Part shown: positions 1 to 11,499 of the stretch, one piece after another
How the letters are laid out: each line of letters opens with the position of its first letter
Position numbering within the stretch: the first letter of the stretch is position 1
Assembly: GCF_021134715.1 (NCBI RefSeq)
Contig: NC_060019.1
Span: forward strand, 3,534,001-3,598,000
DNA: 64,000 nt
Origin: Daphnia pulex
Taxonomy: Eukaryota > Arthropoda > Branchiopoda > Diplostraca > Daphniidae
Direction: 5' to 3'
Position numbers and translations under genes: made by a program
The notes under the pieces: generated by a model
Database searches by the model: none
The model's input: only the letters and a program-made list of their open reading frames with translations
What the model was told of the DNA's origin: nothing

Positions 1-927
1 TAAATTTTCGCCTACGCGAGCGTCCATCAAGGTCTTCAGCTTCTCTTCGGGTTGACCAGCATTTTCGACGAAGGAGCAAACGGGATTTTCTGGCTGTTCT
101 TCTTGTCCGACGACGACCATGTTGCTATCGAAATCTGTATCTACATACGCTATGAAATCTTTACGACGTAACACAAGAGATGACATTTTCATATTTAATA
201 CGGGGATTTTAAGTTTTCCCGCTGACACTTTTACTACACAGGATGGAATAATCCATTCCATTCCAGGATGAGCACACATATTTGGTCTGACGATAACATT
301 ACCACTGAACTTCTTAGAAACTTTAGCTTTTACAAAAAAAAGAGACTCTGCTGGTATAACAGCTGATTCCACAACTTTTACTTCTGTGCCTATCACACGA
401 GGGCACCTCTTTGTTTTATTTTCTGCCTCTAAAGAATCAATCAGCTCGTCAGACACAAAAAAATCGTTCTCATCATCCTCTTCACTACAAATATTTCGCT
501 CTTCGATTCCAGCAAAACGAACTTTCTTAACTTTTGGTTGGTTTGAATCCTGAGATTTTAAAACAATTTTACCATCTTCTACAATCAAATTCAATTTACT
601 TTTCACAATCCAATCTACACCAAGAATCAATGCAAATGGACAATTTTTAACTACGGCTACTTCGTTTAACTCAACCACTTTACTTTCCCATTTTACTTTT
701 AAAGAACAAAAAGAATCTACCATAACTTTTTTATCATCCACCCCAGTTAGATTCAAAAAAGATTTTTCACGCTTAGGATCCAAAACATTTTTTACTACAC
801 TAAGTCTTATAGCAGACATACTAGCGCCTGTATCTACCAGGCCAGTTACTTCACCAATACTTTCTATGAATACCTTAACCAGTGGAAGCTGGGGACGACA
901 AGGAAGGTGTGCATAACCGGTGAGCAT
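1..927 (-). CDS. retrotransposon pol N-terminus with aspartic protease (partial)
   Basis: An open frame of 309 codons that runs off the left edge, in a different frame from gag, whose stop lies just upstream at 939-941. The ATG at 925-927 is the first in this frame; expression by frameshifting from gag is also possible. Residues 30-36 read LVDTGAS, the catalytic aspartate motif of retropepsins, and residues 101-106 read ILGVDW, the second conserved strand-turn of the family. After about residue 130 comes a charged linker with a run of acidic residues, then a basic region leading toward reverse transcriptase, which lies outside the window. The role is polyprotein cleavage during particle maturation. 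No stop or frameshift is seen. Confidence 0.75.
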   Translation of the reverse strand, partial: MLTGYAHLPCRPQLPLVKVFIESIGEVTGLVDTGASMSAIRLSVVKNVLDPKREKSFLNLTGVDDKKVMVDSFCSLKVKWESKVVELNEVAVVKNCPFALILGVDWIVKSKLNLIVEDGKIVLKSQDSNQPKVKKVRFAGIEERNICSEEDDENDFFVSDELIDSLEAENKTKRCPRVIGTEVKVVESAVIPAESLFFVKAKVSKKFSGNVIVRPNMCAHPGMEWIIPSCVVKVSAGKLKIPVLNMKMSSLVLRRKDFIAYVDTDFDSNMVVVGQEEQPENPVCSFVENAGQPEEKLKTLMDARVGENL

Positions 928-938
928 AGGCCTTGCTC

Positions 939-2186
939 CTAACTTCCGGTTGGTCCTTTTCCCGACTTTGTTGGGCAGTGACGGGCCATGTGTCCAATCG
1001 CGTCGCAGCTGTAACATTTCCGCTTACTTGGGTCAATCCATCCTCCTCCTCCGCGATCACCTCCGCTTCTTCCACCACGATCACCTCCGCCTCCTCCGCC
1101 ACCGGTGCCACGACTCCCAATCGTCATCTTGTTGAGCTGTGCAGTCAGTTGGTTAACCAGCTGAGTGCCAAATGTTGCTAGAGTGGTGTTCAGATCAGGA
1201 GCGCTAGGTGGCGCCACTGGTGGTGTTGTTGTCGGAGTCGCTGGTGGAGCTACTGGTGGCGCTACTGGTGGGGGGAAGACACGTGATGCTACACCAAGGG
1301 TCTCCAAAGCACGAATCCGCTGGATAAATTCCGCGACGTTGGCTGGACGGTTCGCTGTCATGGCGGCCACATGTTGCCAACTTGCCAGGCCATCTATAAG
1401 AAAAGCTACCATCTTTTCATCGTTAAGGGGGATAGGGGCAACACGTAACAATTTATGCTTATCTAAAGCGTACTCAATACCTGATTCTTCTACTTTCTGT
1501 CGTCTTTCTTCTACCAACCTGAGCCATTCACCTACGTGTAAACGTGGTGAAAAATTCGTGATGAACGCTCCAGACCAGGCAGCCCAGGTTGCATGCGTAT
1601 GGCCGATGTGAATATGCCAATCCAATGCTGTCTTCAACAGTCGCCTTGATGCTACCTGGATACGCTGTGCGTCTGTCCAATCTTCGGCCACGGCAACTCT
1701 GTCTACAAAATCTACAAAATCTTGCGGGAAATCCCTTAATTTACCTTCAAAACACGGGATAGATTCGACGGCTGCAGCTGCTACACGAGGTGTTGCTGCT
1801 GCTGGGGCAGCCGCGGCGTTGTCTGCGAGTTGTTGTACCAAATCAACCGATTGAAGACGCTGCTGGTCTAGCGCATTCAAAAGCGCCGTCGATTGATTTT
1901 GGGCAGCCGTTCGATCTGCGGCCATTGCTGTCGCAAGATTCGTCAACGCATCTATTAGATTTTGTGGTACCGCCATGTCTGCTACCCTTGCAACTGCAGT
2001 TGCCGGAACTGGTAAATTAAATGTTAGCCTACTTGAGCCACCACGCACGGATGGTGACGGTACGAGTGTGGTTGGCGTTACTACTCTTGCCCGTGTCGCT
2101 GGTGTGACTGCGGTTTGGGTGTTTGAACGCGTTCTAATCTGAAATGGCACTGTAGACTCTCCACGTTTAGGCGGCATATAATTCAC
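939..2186 (-). CDS. gag: retrotransposon Gag with CCHC zinc knuckle
   Basis: A 415-codon frame. The first codon of the longest frame is GTG (2184-2186); a likelier start is the ATG at 2175-2177, giving a protein beginning MPPKRG. The N-terminal part is basic and Ser/Thr/Pro-rich, then Ala-rich. The middle holds a capsid-like segment (from a motif near IPCFEGKLRDFPQDF) that resembles the retrotransposon gag domain. A Pro/Thr-rich spacer and a Gly/Arg-rich box follow. Residues 391-404 form a CX2CX4HX4C zinc knuckle (CYSCDAIGHMARHC), the nucleic-acid-binding motif of retroviral-type nucleocapsids. Gag packages the element RNA. The frame is intact and pol follows within 15 bp. Confidence 0.85.
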   Translation of the reverse strand: MNYMPPKRGESTVPFQIRTRSNTQTAVTPATRARVVTPTTLVPSPSVRGGSSRLTFNLPVPATAVARVADMAVPQNLIDALTNLATAMAADRTAAQNQSTALLNALDQQRLQSVDLVQQLADNAAAAPAAATPRVAAAAVESIPCFEGKLRDFPQDFVDFVDRVAVAEDWTDAQRIQVASRRLLKTALDWHIHIGHTHATWAAWSGAFITNFSPRLHVGEWLRLVEERRQKVEESGIEYALDKHKLLRVAPIPLNDEKMVAFLIDGLASWQHVAAMTANRPANVAEFIQRIRALETLGVASRVFPPPVAPPVAPPATPTTTPPVAPPSAPDLNTTLATFGTQLVNQLTAQLNKMTIGSRGTGGGGGGGDRGGRSGGDRGGGGWIDPSKRKCYSCDAIGHMARHCPTKSGKGPTGS

Positions 2187-2796
2187 ACAACAACAAAAAA
2201 ACTATCGATATGCCCAACCAGATTTACGGAACACAAAAAAAAAAAATATTAATAAACAAACTTCAATCAAATTTAGGTGATATCAACGACACACAACGAC
2301 GTGGTCGAACACACGAGGAAAAAAAAAAATAAAGTAATACTAATTATCTACTACCATGAGCCAAAGCCCATTCACACGAAGTCAAAAAAAAGAAAATGGC
2401 GACTATCTCGCAGATTCCATAAGCCAAAAAAAAAGAAAAAGAATTGTTTCAATGCCTCGACGGGCCACGTGGTTTTACGCGCCAAATGTTATGGAGGGTG
2501 GGTGGGGGCGTTTTCAACACGAGAAAAGAAAAAAATTGAAAGGGGGGGGGGGCTGATGACGTGACAAAAAAAAAACTGATTCAACTAATAATCGATTACT
2601 AAAAAAAAAAAGGAAAAAATTCTCGTGTGTCATACACAAGACACAAAAACCATGAACTAAATCAATGAAAGAGACGAGGGGGCGTTACAAAAAAAAAAAA
2701 GAAAATGACTTGGATATTGCACGGGCAGTTCTCAAAAAAAAAGAAAAGCAACAAAATTTTACCAACAAAAAAAAGAGAACTGTTCGATGGCCCGTG
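2187..2796 (-). other. retrotransposon untranslated leader, A-tract rich
   Basis: About 600 bp between primer site and gag. The plus strand is unusually rich in A-runs of 8-12 bases (for example near 2240, 2600, 2690 and 2735) and has a G-run at 2541. No coding potential is evident. Confidence 0.6.
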
Positions 2797-2812
2797 CCCG
2801 ACTTCTGACACC
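2797..2812 (-). promoter_or_regulatory. primer binding site, tRNA-Leu type
   Basis: The minus strand just inside the LTR reads TGGTGTCAGAAGTCGGG, starting with TGG and complementary to the usual 3' end of animal tRNA-Leu (ending ...TTCTGACACCA). Three bases separate it from the LTR, as is normal for LTR elements. Confidence 0.75.
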
Positions 2813-2815
2813 AAA

Positions 2816-2994
2816 TGTTGTAATCTACTCGAATAAGGAAACACGCGACACACAAAATAGGGGTGCTTACACGAGTATATTCTACTTACACGAAACACGA
2901 TACCGCGAGTGAGCCAGGTGTTTAAGCCAAAGCTCTCTCTCAACTTGCTTACGACAGTAAGTCTTACAGAGACGCACTCGTCTCAACCACTACA
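2816..2994 (-). repeat. 5' LTR of the gypsy-type element
   Basis: A 179-bp block bounded by TGTTG on the left and CTACA on the right (TG...CA ends in either orientation), placed exactly next to the primer binding site. The partner LTR lies outside the window, so the ends are inferred. It sits immediately beside the broken histone H2A reading frame. Confidence 0.65.
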
Positions 2995-3109
2995 CTAGAT
3001 CTTCTGACTGCTCTTTCGTGTGCCGGCCGTCACATGACAGTCGCGCCCACTGGCGGTCACAATTACAAGGGCCCTCAGGGCACCCACACAACACAGAAAG
3101 GGGTTCATA

Positions 3110-3222
3110 GATGGCGTAAGGAGGCAGACGGGGCCGTCTGCAACAGGTGGATACGACCGACGGGGAATTGAAGTCCGGCCCTGCTGGAACGCTACTTTGC
3201 CTCCTTTGCCACGGCCAGACAA
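3110..3222 (-). pseudogene. histone H2A 5' fragment (broken)
   Basis: The minus strand begins SGRGKGGKV, the H2A N-terminus, then, after a frame change and loss of the basic tail residues, reads AGLQFPVGRIH, the invariant start of the H2A fold. The initiator codon is TTG (3220-3222) where ATG is expected. Homology stops shortly after VGRIH; the rest of the histone fold is missing and the following 115 bp up to the LTR at 2994 is not recognisable. It is head-to-head with the H2B remnant at 3593, the usual arrangement of arthropod histone pairs. The lost start, internal deletion and truncation make it a dead copy. Confidence 0.85.
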
Positions 3223-3592
3223 GATGAAGTTGAGAGTACGTTAACGCGGTTCTTTAAATCAAGAAACGAGTGATGACCGTAGAATGAAAAATCGGGGTTT
3301 ATATAGGGGCTAGATGTCGGATTCAGAATACAAACAATTTTGGTAGCCAAACAGTAAATTTTTACTTACCCCGCCTTTCTTTCTCTCTCCCCTGATTGTG
3401 TCACTATCTCCGCCCCCATGTGAACATCTATCTTTTACGTACGCAAGTCTCTGGAGACGTTGAAGCTTCGTTTTTCCATTGGCTGGGGGGACCTCACTAC
3501 CTGATGGTAGCCAGCTTCGATGTAAAAACGAAATTTGAAGTGACGCTCGTTTCCTCGTTACTTTCTCAGATCAGATTTACCCAAGTCCTAGA
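3223..3592. promoter_or_regulatory. former bidirectional H2A/H2B promoter
   Basis: The 370 bp between the two divergent histone remnants keeps a TATA box for H2A (TATATAA on the minus strand, 3299-3305, about 77 bp from the H2A start) and an ATTGG (inverted CCAAT) at 3478-3482. Both are typical of replication-dependent histone promoters. Confidence 0.55.
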
Positions 3593-4401
<809 letters not shown>

Positions 4402-4505
4402 ATGATCGCTTTAGTGTGGCTGGTGGCCGCCATTCTTTCGGCGCCCGTCTGGGCCGGAAGCGTGTGTTACCCGAAGGGTTTCTATTCACGTTTTTTTTTT
4501 TGCTG
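4402..4505 (+). CDS. candidate first exon encoding a signal peptide
   Basis: From ATG at 4402, in good context (GCC before ATGA), the frame reads MIALVWLVAAILSAPVWA then GSVCYPKGFYSR. This is a textbook secretory signal: short n-region, hydrophobic core and an Ala-x-Ala-like cleavage site. A plausible splice donor (CTG|GTATGG) lies at 4505/4506, and the frame otherwise stops at 4519-4521 after 39 codons. No downstream exon could be matched in the following 3 kb, so this may be a real first exon before a long intron, an orphan exon or chance. Product unknown. Confidence 0.35.
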
Positions 4506-4521
4506 GTATGGGTGGGCTTAG

Positions 4522-7500
4522 TACTAGATTTCCCACGCTTCCGCTTATTCGCATATGCCCCAGTTGCATTTGACGTCAGGGGTTGGGTGATAAGCGGGCG
4601 GGCGGGCGGGGGAGGGTGGCCCAACTACTTACGGCCCTAATTGCGCAAGACAAAACGATTAAAATCGTTTCAAGATTTTCCTTTCTTTTTCTTCCCCCAA
4701 CGTTTTAGTAACTAGGGATTTAACAAATTCTTGCAAGTTGGACCGTGACACCCACGAAAATGGCTGCCCCCCTCCCCTTTCATCTTGTCAGCTCGTTTAA
4801 ATTATCCAAAGTGAGGCAAAGTCATTGATTGTTTGCCTACCCCTTACGATACCCATGCAACCCCCCCCTTAAGCAGGATCCAGGTCGTAATTAACGTTTT
4901 GAATAAAGGAAACCTTGGCGTTCCTTAATTGGCTTTCCCAAACTGCGCAGGCAAAGCAAATCAACGCCTGGAATGCGCAATCACTTCCAAGCTGAAACAA
5001 TTCGAAAAATTCCTCCAATCATTATCGAACGCCCCACCCCCTAGTCAAAAGCAAACCCGCCCCACATCCCAAAAATAAAATCAATAATTCAATTTCCCAA
5101 GCGCAAAAAAAAAAAAAAAGAAAAAAAATTCCGTTTGCGCATTTACCTCATTACGAAGGTTTTTATAAGGGCATCAACAATCTCGCTGAACCCCCCCCCC
5201 AAAAAATAAGAAAGAAACTTTTTTAATTCGCTAATGTCTGCACTGAAACTGGGAGAGAGAGAGAAAAAAAAAGTGGAGATAATCTGACGTCGTGATTGGG
5301 TTCAAGAAATTAGAGTAGCTACTAGCTAGGGTCTGCGCGTTCATTTGATGTCGGAAACGAGGTATAACGATGTCAAAAAGTCAATAAAAAAAAAAGAAGA
5401 AAAATCGGCACCGCCCAAATCATCGATTCGAGAGCAGCAGCAGCAGCAGAGACGTCAAAGAAGAAGAAGACGCATCTATTCTTATTACTGGAGACCCCCT
5501 CTCCAGTAATAAGAAGTCGTTGGCGTATACCATTGTTTTTTCCCAAGTTTCTCTTCCACCACTACATACACGCATCATGGGCTGTTGTCTCTAATACAAT
5601 GCAGACAGAAAATAACCACCCAGCACCCACCTCCTTGACTTCTTTAAAAAACAGCCCTAGAACTCTTGCCTATTGTTTCATCTTCTCTGCCAGCCGCGCG
5701 ACACCTATTATTAGCCAACTTTTTTTCCCCTTTTTCTGCACCGATATATATGCGTAACATGTCCACACCGAGGCCTAAATATCGACGTTGGAGGGGGAGG
5801 GAAAAAAAAGACATTGTGTGTATACAGCCTATGGAATCTGTATCGATTTCTTCTATATTTGCTTCTTCTTCTTCGTACATTTAGCCGGCCCATCGCACTC
5901 CCCATTTCACTTCTATTTTCGATAATAATATATCGATAGACTAGATTGGAAGAAGAAGAAGAAGAACAAGTACTATATTTTTGGGGCACACGAGTGTAAG
6001 CGATTTCGATAATTAGAGCTCTTTTCCTCCTCCCGTCGAAGCTTCCCACCTTTTCTCTGGGCGCCCGCCGACAAATTGCGTTCACGAAGAAAAAAGGGAA
6101 ATGTCACCGTGTCATATCATCTGATAACATCCCAGGAATAAAGAAAAAGGGAAAAAGAGGAACAAGAGAAATTGTCGACAGGCGCTTGACTGACTCCCAA
6201 CGTGTCGGGAAAAAGAGAGAAAAAAAAATAACGGGAATAAGTACAGACACACGAGCATCCTGCTGAAAAGTTGTACTTACTCGTCTATAAAAGGAACCGT
6301 GAAAAAAAAATGGCGCAACAGTCAATAATATAGGGGAATAATAGGGAAATTATATCGGCCGGCACATCACTCGTTCACTCGGTGCCATCATTGCACTGCG
6401 GCCGTCTATGTGCTAACTCGATCAAAAATATAGTTCTATAAAAAGAAAAAAATGGGCAGAATAAAAAGCTTCATTCAATTTTCAAGAGAGTTCCATTTCG
6501 GGATCGACATTGGCGGCAATACCTTTCGGGTCTAGGAAAAGGAGACGACACCCTTTTTTTATGTGTGTGTTCCGTATCGAAAATTGACAGCTCTCGGGAT
6601 AAAAAAGAAGAAATAGGGAAATGTGATGCATGACTTGACACTGGATGATGCATAAAATGTTCATTGATTAGGGAATCAAGAATAAAATGATAATTTTTTT
6701 TCTATTACTTGATGCCTTGGTTGATGCATCTCTATTTCTGGTACCACTGCTGTTTTCCTTGATAGGTGACTCCCCCAGAAACACAGCAAGTGCATGCCTC
6801 AATCATGCCAGTTTCGAAGTGTGTGGATTGAGTTCCGTTGGTAGTGGGCGGTTCTTCGGGCTCTACTTTGGATTAAGATTCCACATGAAACTGTAGCATG
6901 AATTCATAAACTTCTACCAGCTGTACCTTCTCACAACTTCCTCCGTTTCCATTTTGTCCTTTGTTTTCATTTCTTTGACCAAACTTATTTCTCAAGTTCT
7001 TGCCTAAAATAAAACAAACTATAAGATATTTTATTTAAAAAAACTAGGTAGTTTATTGTTTGTACCTCCATGCTCGTTTGTCAACTGGGTCTGGTAGCAC
7101 TGACTCCTATAACTGATACTGTGTAGCACTTGACAAAGGGCATTTTTACATTCAAGCAACTGCTGTTCGAACTGATGGGATTACTGCTGACCTAAACTTG
7201 ATATTGGAGTTTTGTTTTTTCAGATCAAGTAAGAAGTGTATGGCAGTTTGAATAGGTAGGTGAGGCTGACACTGAACGCTTTAGTTCATTGCCTCAGGTA
7301 CTTTGCCGATTCAGAGTTAAGCAACACAGAACTAAATTGACTTGTATGCCTCACTTCTTTTCAGCTTGGTAAAATTGCATCCATAAGGTAATATTTGGCT
7401 TTTTGAAACAATATCTTGTTTTGGCTGCTTTGTTTCAACCACGTGAAGGAATCACAGAGTGGATAACCCGATAACACATGGCAATCGAGATATGAGTAAA

Positions 7501-7975
7501 CTTTGTGTTAATTTTCCAAATGCTTAATATAATCACGTAACACAAGGGCTAAAGAATTTGGCATTTTCAACACTGTTCTGCGTAGGCAACAACCTCACTA
7601 AATTTTAAGTTTGAGCCATGGTGTTTGGGCATGCCGGTGTTTGAGCTGCCAACTGAAAAAAGGCGCCAAATAGCCGACCGCCGACGTGAGACGTGAGTGG
7701 TGATTGAAATACCAAATACAACACTGCAGACAAACTTCCGGTTGTAAGGCCCTCTAGTGGTCGATTATGCTGTAAGAATCGGGGACATCTAGCGGTAGAA
7801 AGGTGAACTACACCCGACTTTCCTATTCTCAGCGATTAGTTAATTCCATTCCATTGATGACACAGTGTGGTGGGCTTCCCGCTGTGAATAAATAAATTCC
7901 GGTCGTCGGCAGTTGGCCAATCGCTAACACAGCTAGAAAGAAGAAGGTAGAACGTTGTTTCTGCAGGAAAATAGC
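4522..7975. other. low-complexity intergenic DNA
   Basis: Many homopolymer runs (A, C and T), a CAG run near 5431, AAG runs near 5460 and 5950, and CT/GA-rich stretches. Short ORFs on both strands follow simple sequence and are not convincing. The one structured item is the hairpin at 5479-5515. Confidence 0.5.
5479..5515. repeat. perfect 16-bp-arm hairpin
   Basis: Arms 5479-5494 and 5500-5515 are exact reverse complements (core CTTATTACTGGAGA / TCTCCAGTAATAAG) around a CCCCC loop. Confidence 0.85.
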
Positions 7976-8018
7976 TATGACGGTATGACGGTATGACGGT
8001 ATGACGGTATGACGGTAT
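7976..8018. repeat. 8-bp tandem repeat, about 5.4 copies
   Basis: The unit TATGACGG is repeated without change from 7976, ending in a partial copy. Confidence 0.95.
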
Positions 8019-8337
8019 CTTTGGTTGACATTTGAAAAACAAATGATCCACCAACATCAGAATGTAAGCTCTATATTCTTTATTGATACCTAGTCTGGTA
8101 TCAACAGAAATTTTCTTTTCTTGTGTTAACGGTGTTGTGAACACAAGCGATGAAATATCTAGCTGGTAGGTGGAAAAAAAATGAAAGGGAAAGAACGAAT
8201 GAGAATGATCCCCACCGAGATTATTATTTTCACCCACGAATAGATTTCGTGAGATCCAATTATCAGGCCAGATCATGATCAGGCGATTAATACGTGCGGT
8301 CGTGTTTCGAGTCATGTGATTATGTGAACCACCGTCG

Positions 8338-8370
8338 TATAAAACCAAGTGCCGTCGAGAGTCTTTCAGA
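8338..8370 (+). promoter_or_regulatory. candidate TATA/Inr core promoter
   Basis: TATAAAA at 8338-8344 is followed by TTTCAGA with its A at 8368, 30 bp from the first T of the TATA box, the expected spacing. An AT-poor leader follows. The next ATG (8522) opens only a short frame (MVVLPGSI then stop), which might end at a donor near 8537. No gene could be followed. Confidence 0.4.
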
Positions 8371-8700
8371 CGCGATTAGTTACAAGACGACGCAAACGAT
8401 TTTCGAGAAATCAGAAAATCACTCATCAACTCCGTGATGAGAAATTGAATCTTTTTCACTCTGCCAGCCAATCAATCAATCTGTTATACCATTCAATCTC
8501 CTTTCCTCACATCATATCAAGATGGTAGTCCTCCCGGGCAGTATCTAAACAAATAAATGTAGTCCAGTTTGATGGACGTCAAACAATTATTTGTGTGTTG
8601 CTGAAAAACTAGTTCGATTTGAACATCCGAATCCAGTTAAATCAGCAGCTATCCTCCAGACATTTACATATTTCAGAGTGTGTCGGAGAATTTGATTTAT

Positions 8701-8727
8701 GAGACGGTATATGACATATACCGTCTC
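8701..8727. repeat. 27-bp perfect palindrome
   Basis: GAGACGGTATATG, a central A, then its exact reverse complement. It shares the 8-mer GACGGTAT with the tandem repeat at 7976-8018. Confidence 0.9.
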
Positions 8728-9639
8728 GAATTATTTTTCTTTTAGCGCCTTGATCTTGTTTTGTTGATTGCGTTCACTTTTGGGTCATTAGCGATGCGAA
8801 TTCCAATCGATTGACACACCCCAAAATCAGTATATTTTTCACAAATCCACAAATGTTTGCCGTAGCACCCGAAAGATTTGAAAATTTATGGGTCAATTGT
8901 CCCGCCCTTTCAGACAGCACGATTGTCCCGCAAGCCAAAAAAAAGGTTGCCTTTATAAGTTGTATAAGTTGTCGGGAGAACCCTGACAAAGTTAGTAAAA
9001 CTAAAGCCAACGAAAAAAAAAATCGCAATTTGTTTGAGGTTAACCTTCCCTTTTCGGCTATTCTGACCGGACTACTGGCTCTACGGTGATCATGAAGACT
9101 GGATAACTATTTTTTTAATTAAAGGAGCCGCTGAGCAAGAGGCTACTTTTTGTTGCCTATCGTCACAAGCTATCCTGGATGGAGCAACTAGTAAAAAGCC
9201 TTTTACGCCAGGCTTTTGCCACTTGTTCCTGAGAACACAAAACGTTTCTAGTGAGCTGTACATACTGACTAGGACCTGGATTATCACTGATCTTGGTGTT
9301 GAAATTGGCACCCAAGATCCACCTAAAATTCTTGAACCTCATACCTTTATATGTCTTCATCTGTAAGCGGTCGACATCTTTTAGAAAATTTGTATAAGTT
9401 TATCAAGAACAACGTGCAAGGCCAAGACATGTAAAAGAAAGTGTGGATGAGCAGTTTTTACATTTGTGTTCTTTAACTGATAATATTTTATTCTTAAAAT
9501 AGAAGAACCTTTATGTTTTGAAGGAGAATGTTATTCCATCTTTGCAACTCCACAGTTTCTTAGTGTTTTGAAAGACATTTGTGAAGGCCAATTTCACCTT
9601 TCTTGGTATCCAGGGATTTCCATATTAATTGAATATGGT
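8728..9639. other. no gene recognised
   Basis: Overlapping ORFs of 80-90 codons occur on both strands (about 8774-9090) without recognisable motifs or splice context. Confidence 0.4.
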
Positions 9640-10720
9640 GGTCTTTAATTTCTTCAAGATGCAGTATTAAGTTGTTGCCAGAATATTGTCACGCGTTACA
9701 ATTACAGCAACTTACAAAAAAGCAATCTCGAAGATACTACGGCTCGTCACCAACATCCACCCGGAGTTCGATCGAAGCAAAGACATTATTGGCTGGATTA
9801 TTGGATTTTCTTATGAAAAATTGCGTTACGTATAACAACGATTACACACCCATGGCCTACCACCAAAAATTCTGCACCACCTGTCGTTGAAACTCGGCCT
9901 GTTGAAAAATCCAAGTACAGGTAGACAAAACCACTATTCCTCCCAATGCTGAATTACCTCCAGAATTTGATGCTGATAGTGATGCCTTTGGGAAAGACGC
10001 GGATGATAACGAGCTCACTAATCAATGCCAGCCCTCGAATTCTACCCTTGAGCATTCTACAAACAAAACGAATCGTGGTAATCAACATTTCTCATGAGCG
10101 TATAAGGAATGACTGTCGTCCTGGGCCTGTAACATTAATCGCCGATCTCTGCAATGCAGGATCTAGTGTACCTGAACTGAAAGCCAAGACCCGCTTGGTT
10201 CTTTAGATTGTGGCCCTATTGCCCAGAGCTCGTATAACCTTGACGGTAAACTGTTTATTACCTTCGACCATAAAAAAGAAATGGACTTTGCTATTGACAT
10301 CTGAAATAACTTGACGAAAGCGAAAGAATAAATCACCACCACATCTTTTCCGAAGAAGCTGTTCCCTATGATTATCCGCGACGTCACCACCACGAATAAT
10401 TACACTAGACCGTCTGACATAATCAACGATCTAAATAGAGTCGAAGAAAACCGCTTCCTTCAGGGTCATGTGACCGTAACGTTATCTTTACAAACAGAAG
10501 CGGCAAATCTCTCTTTAAGCTTCTGATTGACTGCCAAAGTGCCCGTGATGAAGCGATCTACCGTGGACGCATCCAATTTAAAAAACCGTAGCTTCCTATG
10601 CTACTTTGGTAGTCAACCCTGAACATGAAATTCGTTACTGCTGCAATCGATGACAATAAGGACACCTAGCCTCCAAATTCCACCGCAAACTACGATGTGA
10701 AAGGTGTGTCATGCATCACC
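9640..10720 (+). pseudogene. decayed coding remnant, probably retrotransposon
   Basis: Stretches of coding-like, charged sequence in one frame are separated by stops: for example a segment with DADSDAFGKDADDNEL near 9970-10010, a segment reading SYNLDGKLFITFDHKKEMDF near 10227-10290, and one reading PSDIINDLNRVEENRFLQGH near 10410-10470. I do not recognise the family with certainty. The position upstream of a gypsy-type RNase H remnant (11500) suggests it could be the gag part of the same dead element. Confidence 0.3.
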
Positions 10721-10885
10721 ATGAATGCAAATGAAAGCGTATGACAGTCTGTTCTATATTTGTGGAATGCATATTATGTATTTGAGAGAAACTACCCTTC
10801 CCGGTATGGAATACTATTGTTGGTCGAAAGGTATTGTCTGTTCACAATCGATGCTGGAGCCCAAGGACGTTTTCCTTTGTTTAGT

Positions 10886-11290
10886 TGTGTCTAGAAGGGA
10901 TAACCTCTTCCCTTTTTGTGTTCTTCCCTCTATCCTTGCTCAATCATTGTTGTGCCTAGAAGGGATAACCTCTTCCCCCTTTTTTCGTCTCCCCTCTATC
11001 CTTCCTCTGTACAAGGTTATGCCTAGAGGGGATAACCTCTTCCCTTTTTTTGTTCTTCCCTCTATCTTTTATCTGGCTAGGGTTTTGCCTAGAGGGGATA
11101 ACCTCTTCCCCTCTCATTGTGTCCACTTTTTTGTCTCTTCTTTTGATTTCCAAGGTTATGCCCTCGAGGTATAACCTCCCCCTCTTCGTTACCTCTCTTT
11201 CTGTTTTAACTCTAAGGCCAGTTATGCCCTTGGACATTTTTTCACTCCCTTTCTCACAAGGAAAAGCCATCGTTTATAACTCATGCTGCC
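10886..11290. repeat. minisatellite, period about 66 bp, six diverged units
   Basis: Units start with a GCCTAGAGGGGATAACCTC-like block at 10889, 10954, 11021, 11087, 11160 and 11226 (spacing 65, 67, 66, 73 and 66), each followed by a C/T-rich tract. The block contains a small self-complementary core (GAGG ... CCTC). The last two units are the most diverged. Confidence 0.9.
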
Positions 11291-11499
11291 ACACGCATGG
11301 TAAATAAAGAACAGACACATTTTGGAACACTGTGTGAATGTCTCATTACGCCGCCTATTGTTTCCTTCCCAGTTTAAAAAGGAGTCTATCATTTTTAATG
11401 ATGGTACGTTGTTAGAGCCGTAATAAGCCAGATGCAAGATTAAGAAGAAGTGGAATTGCATATTCAAGTAGACACAGGAATTCAGCTTAACTGAGCAAT

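Larger units (their letters stand above)
1..2994 (-). mobile_element. Ty3/gypsy-type LTR retrotransposon, 5' part
   Basis: The minus strand reads, in order: LTR (2816-2994), a three-base gap, a tRNA-Leu-type primer binding site, an A-rich leader, gag (939-2186) and the start of pol with an aspartic protease (927 to the edge). This order is diagnostic of an LTR retrotransposon. The element runs out of the window on the left, so reverse transcriptase, integrase and the 3' LTR are not seen. Both reading frames visible here are open, so the copy may be young. Confidence 0.85.

Noticed and set aside
5711..6085. 124-codon minus-strand ORF and overlapping plus-strand ORF
   Set aside because: Both follow AGA/TCT-rich simple sequence; no domain or splice context.
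7836..8348. 170-codon minus-strand ORF
   Set aside because: It runs through the 8-bp tandem repeat and the promoter candidate, with low-information composition and no domain.
10886..11290. CRISPR-like array
   Set aside because: Regular 66-bp spacing, but the whole unit repeats with no unique spacers, and the genome is eukaryotic.
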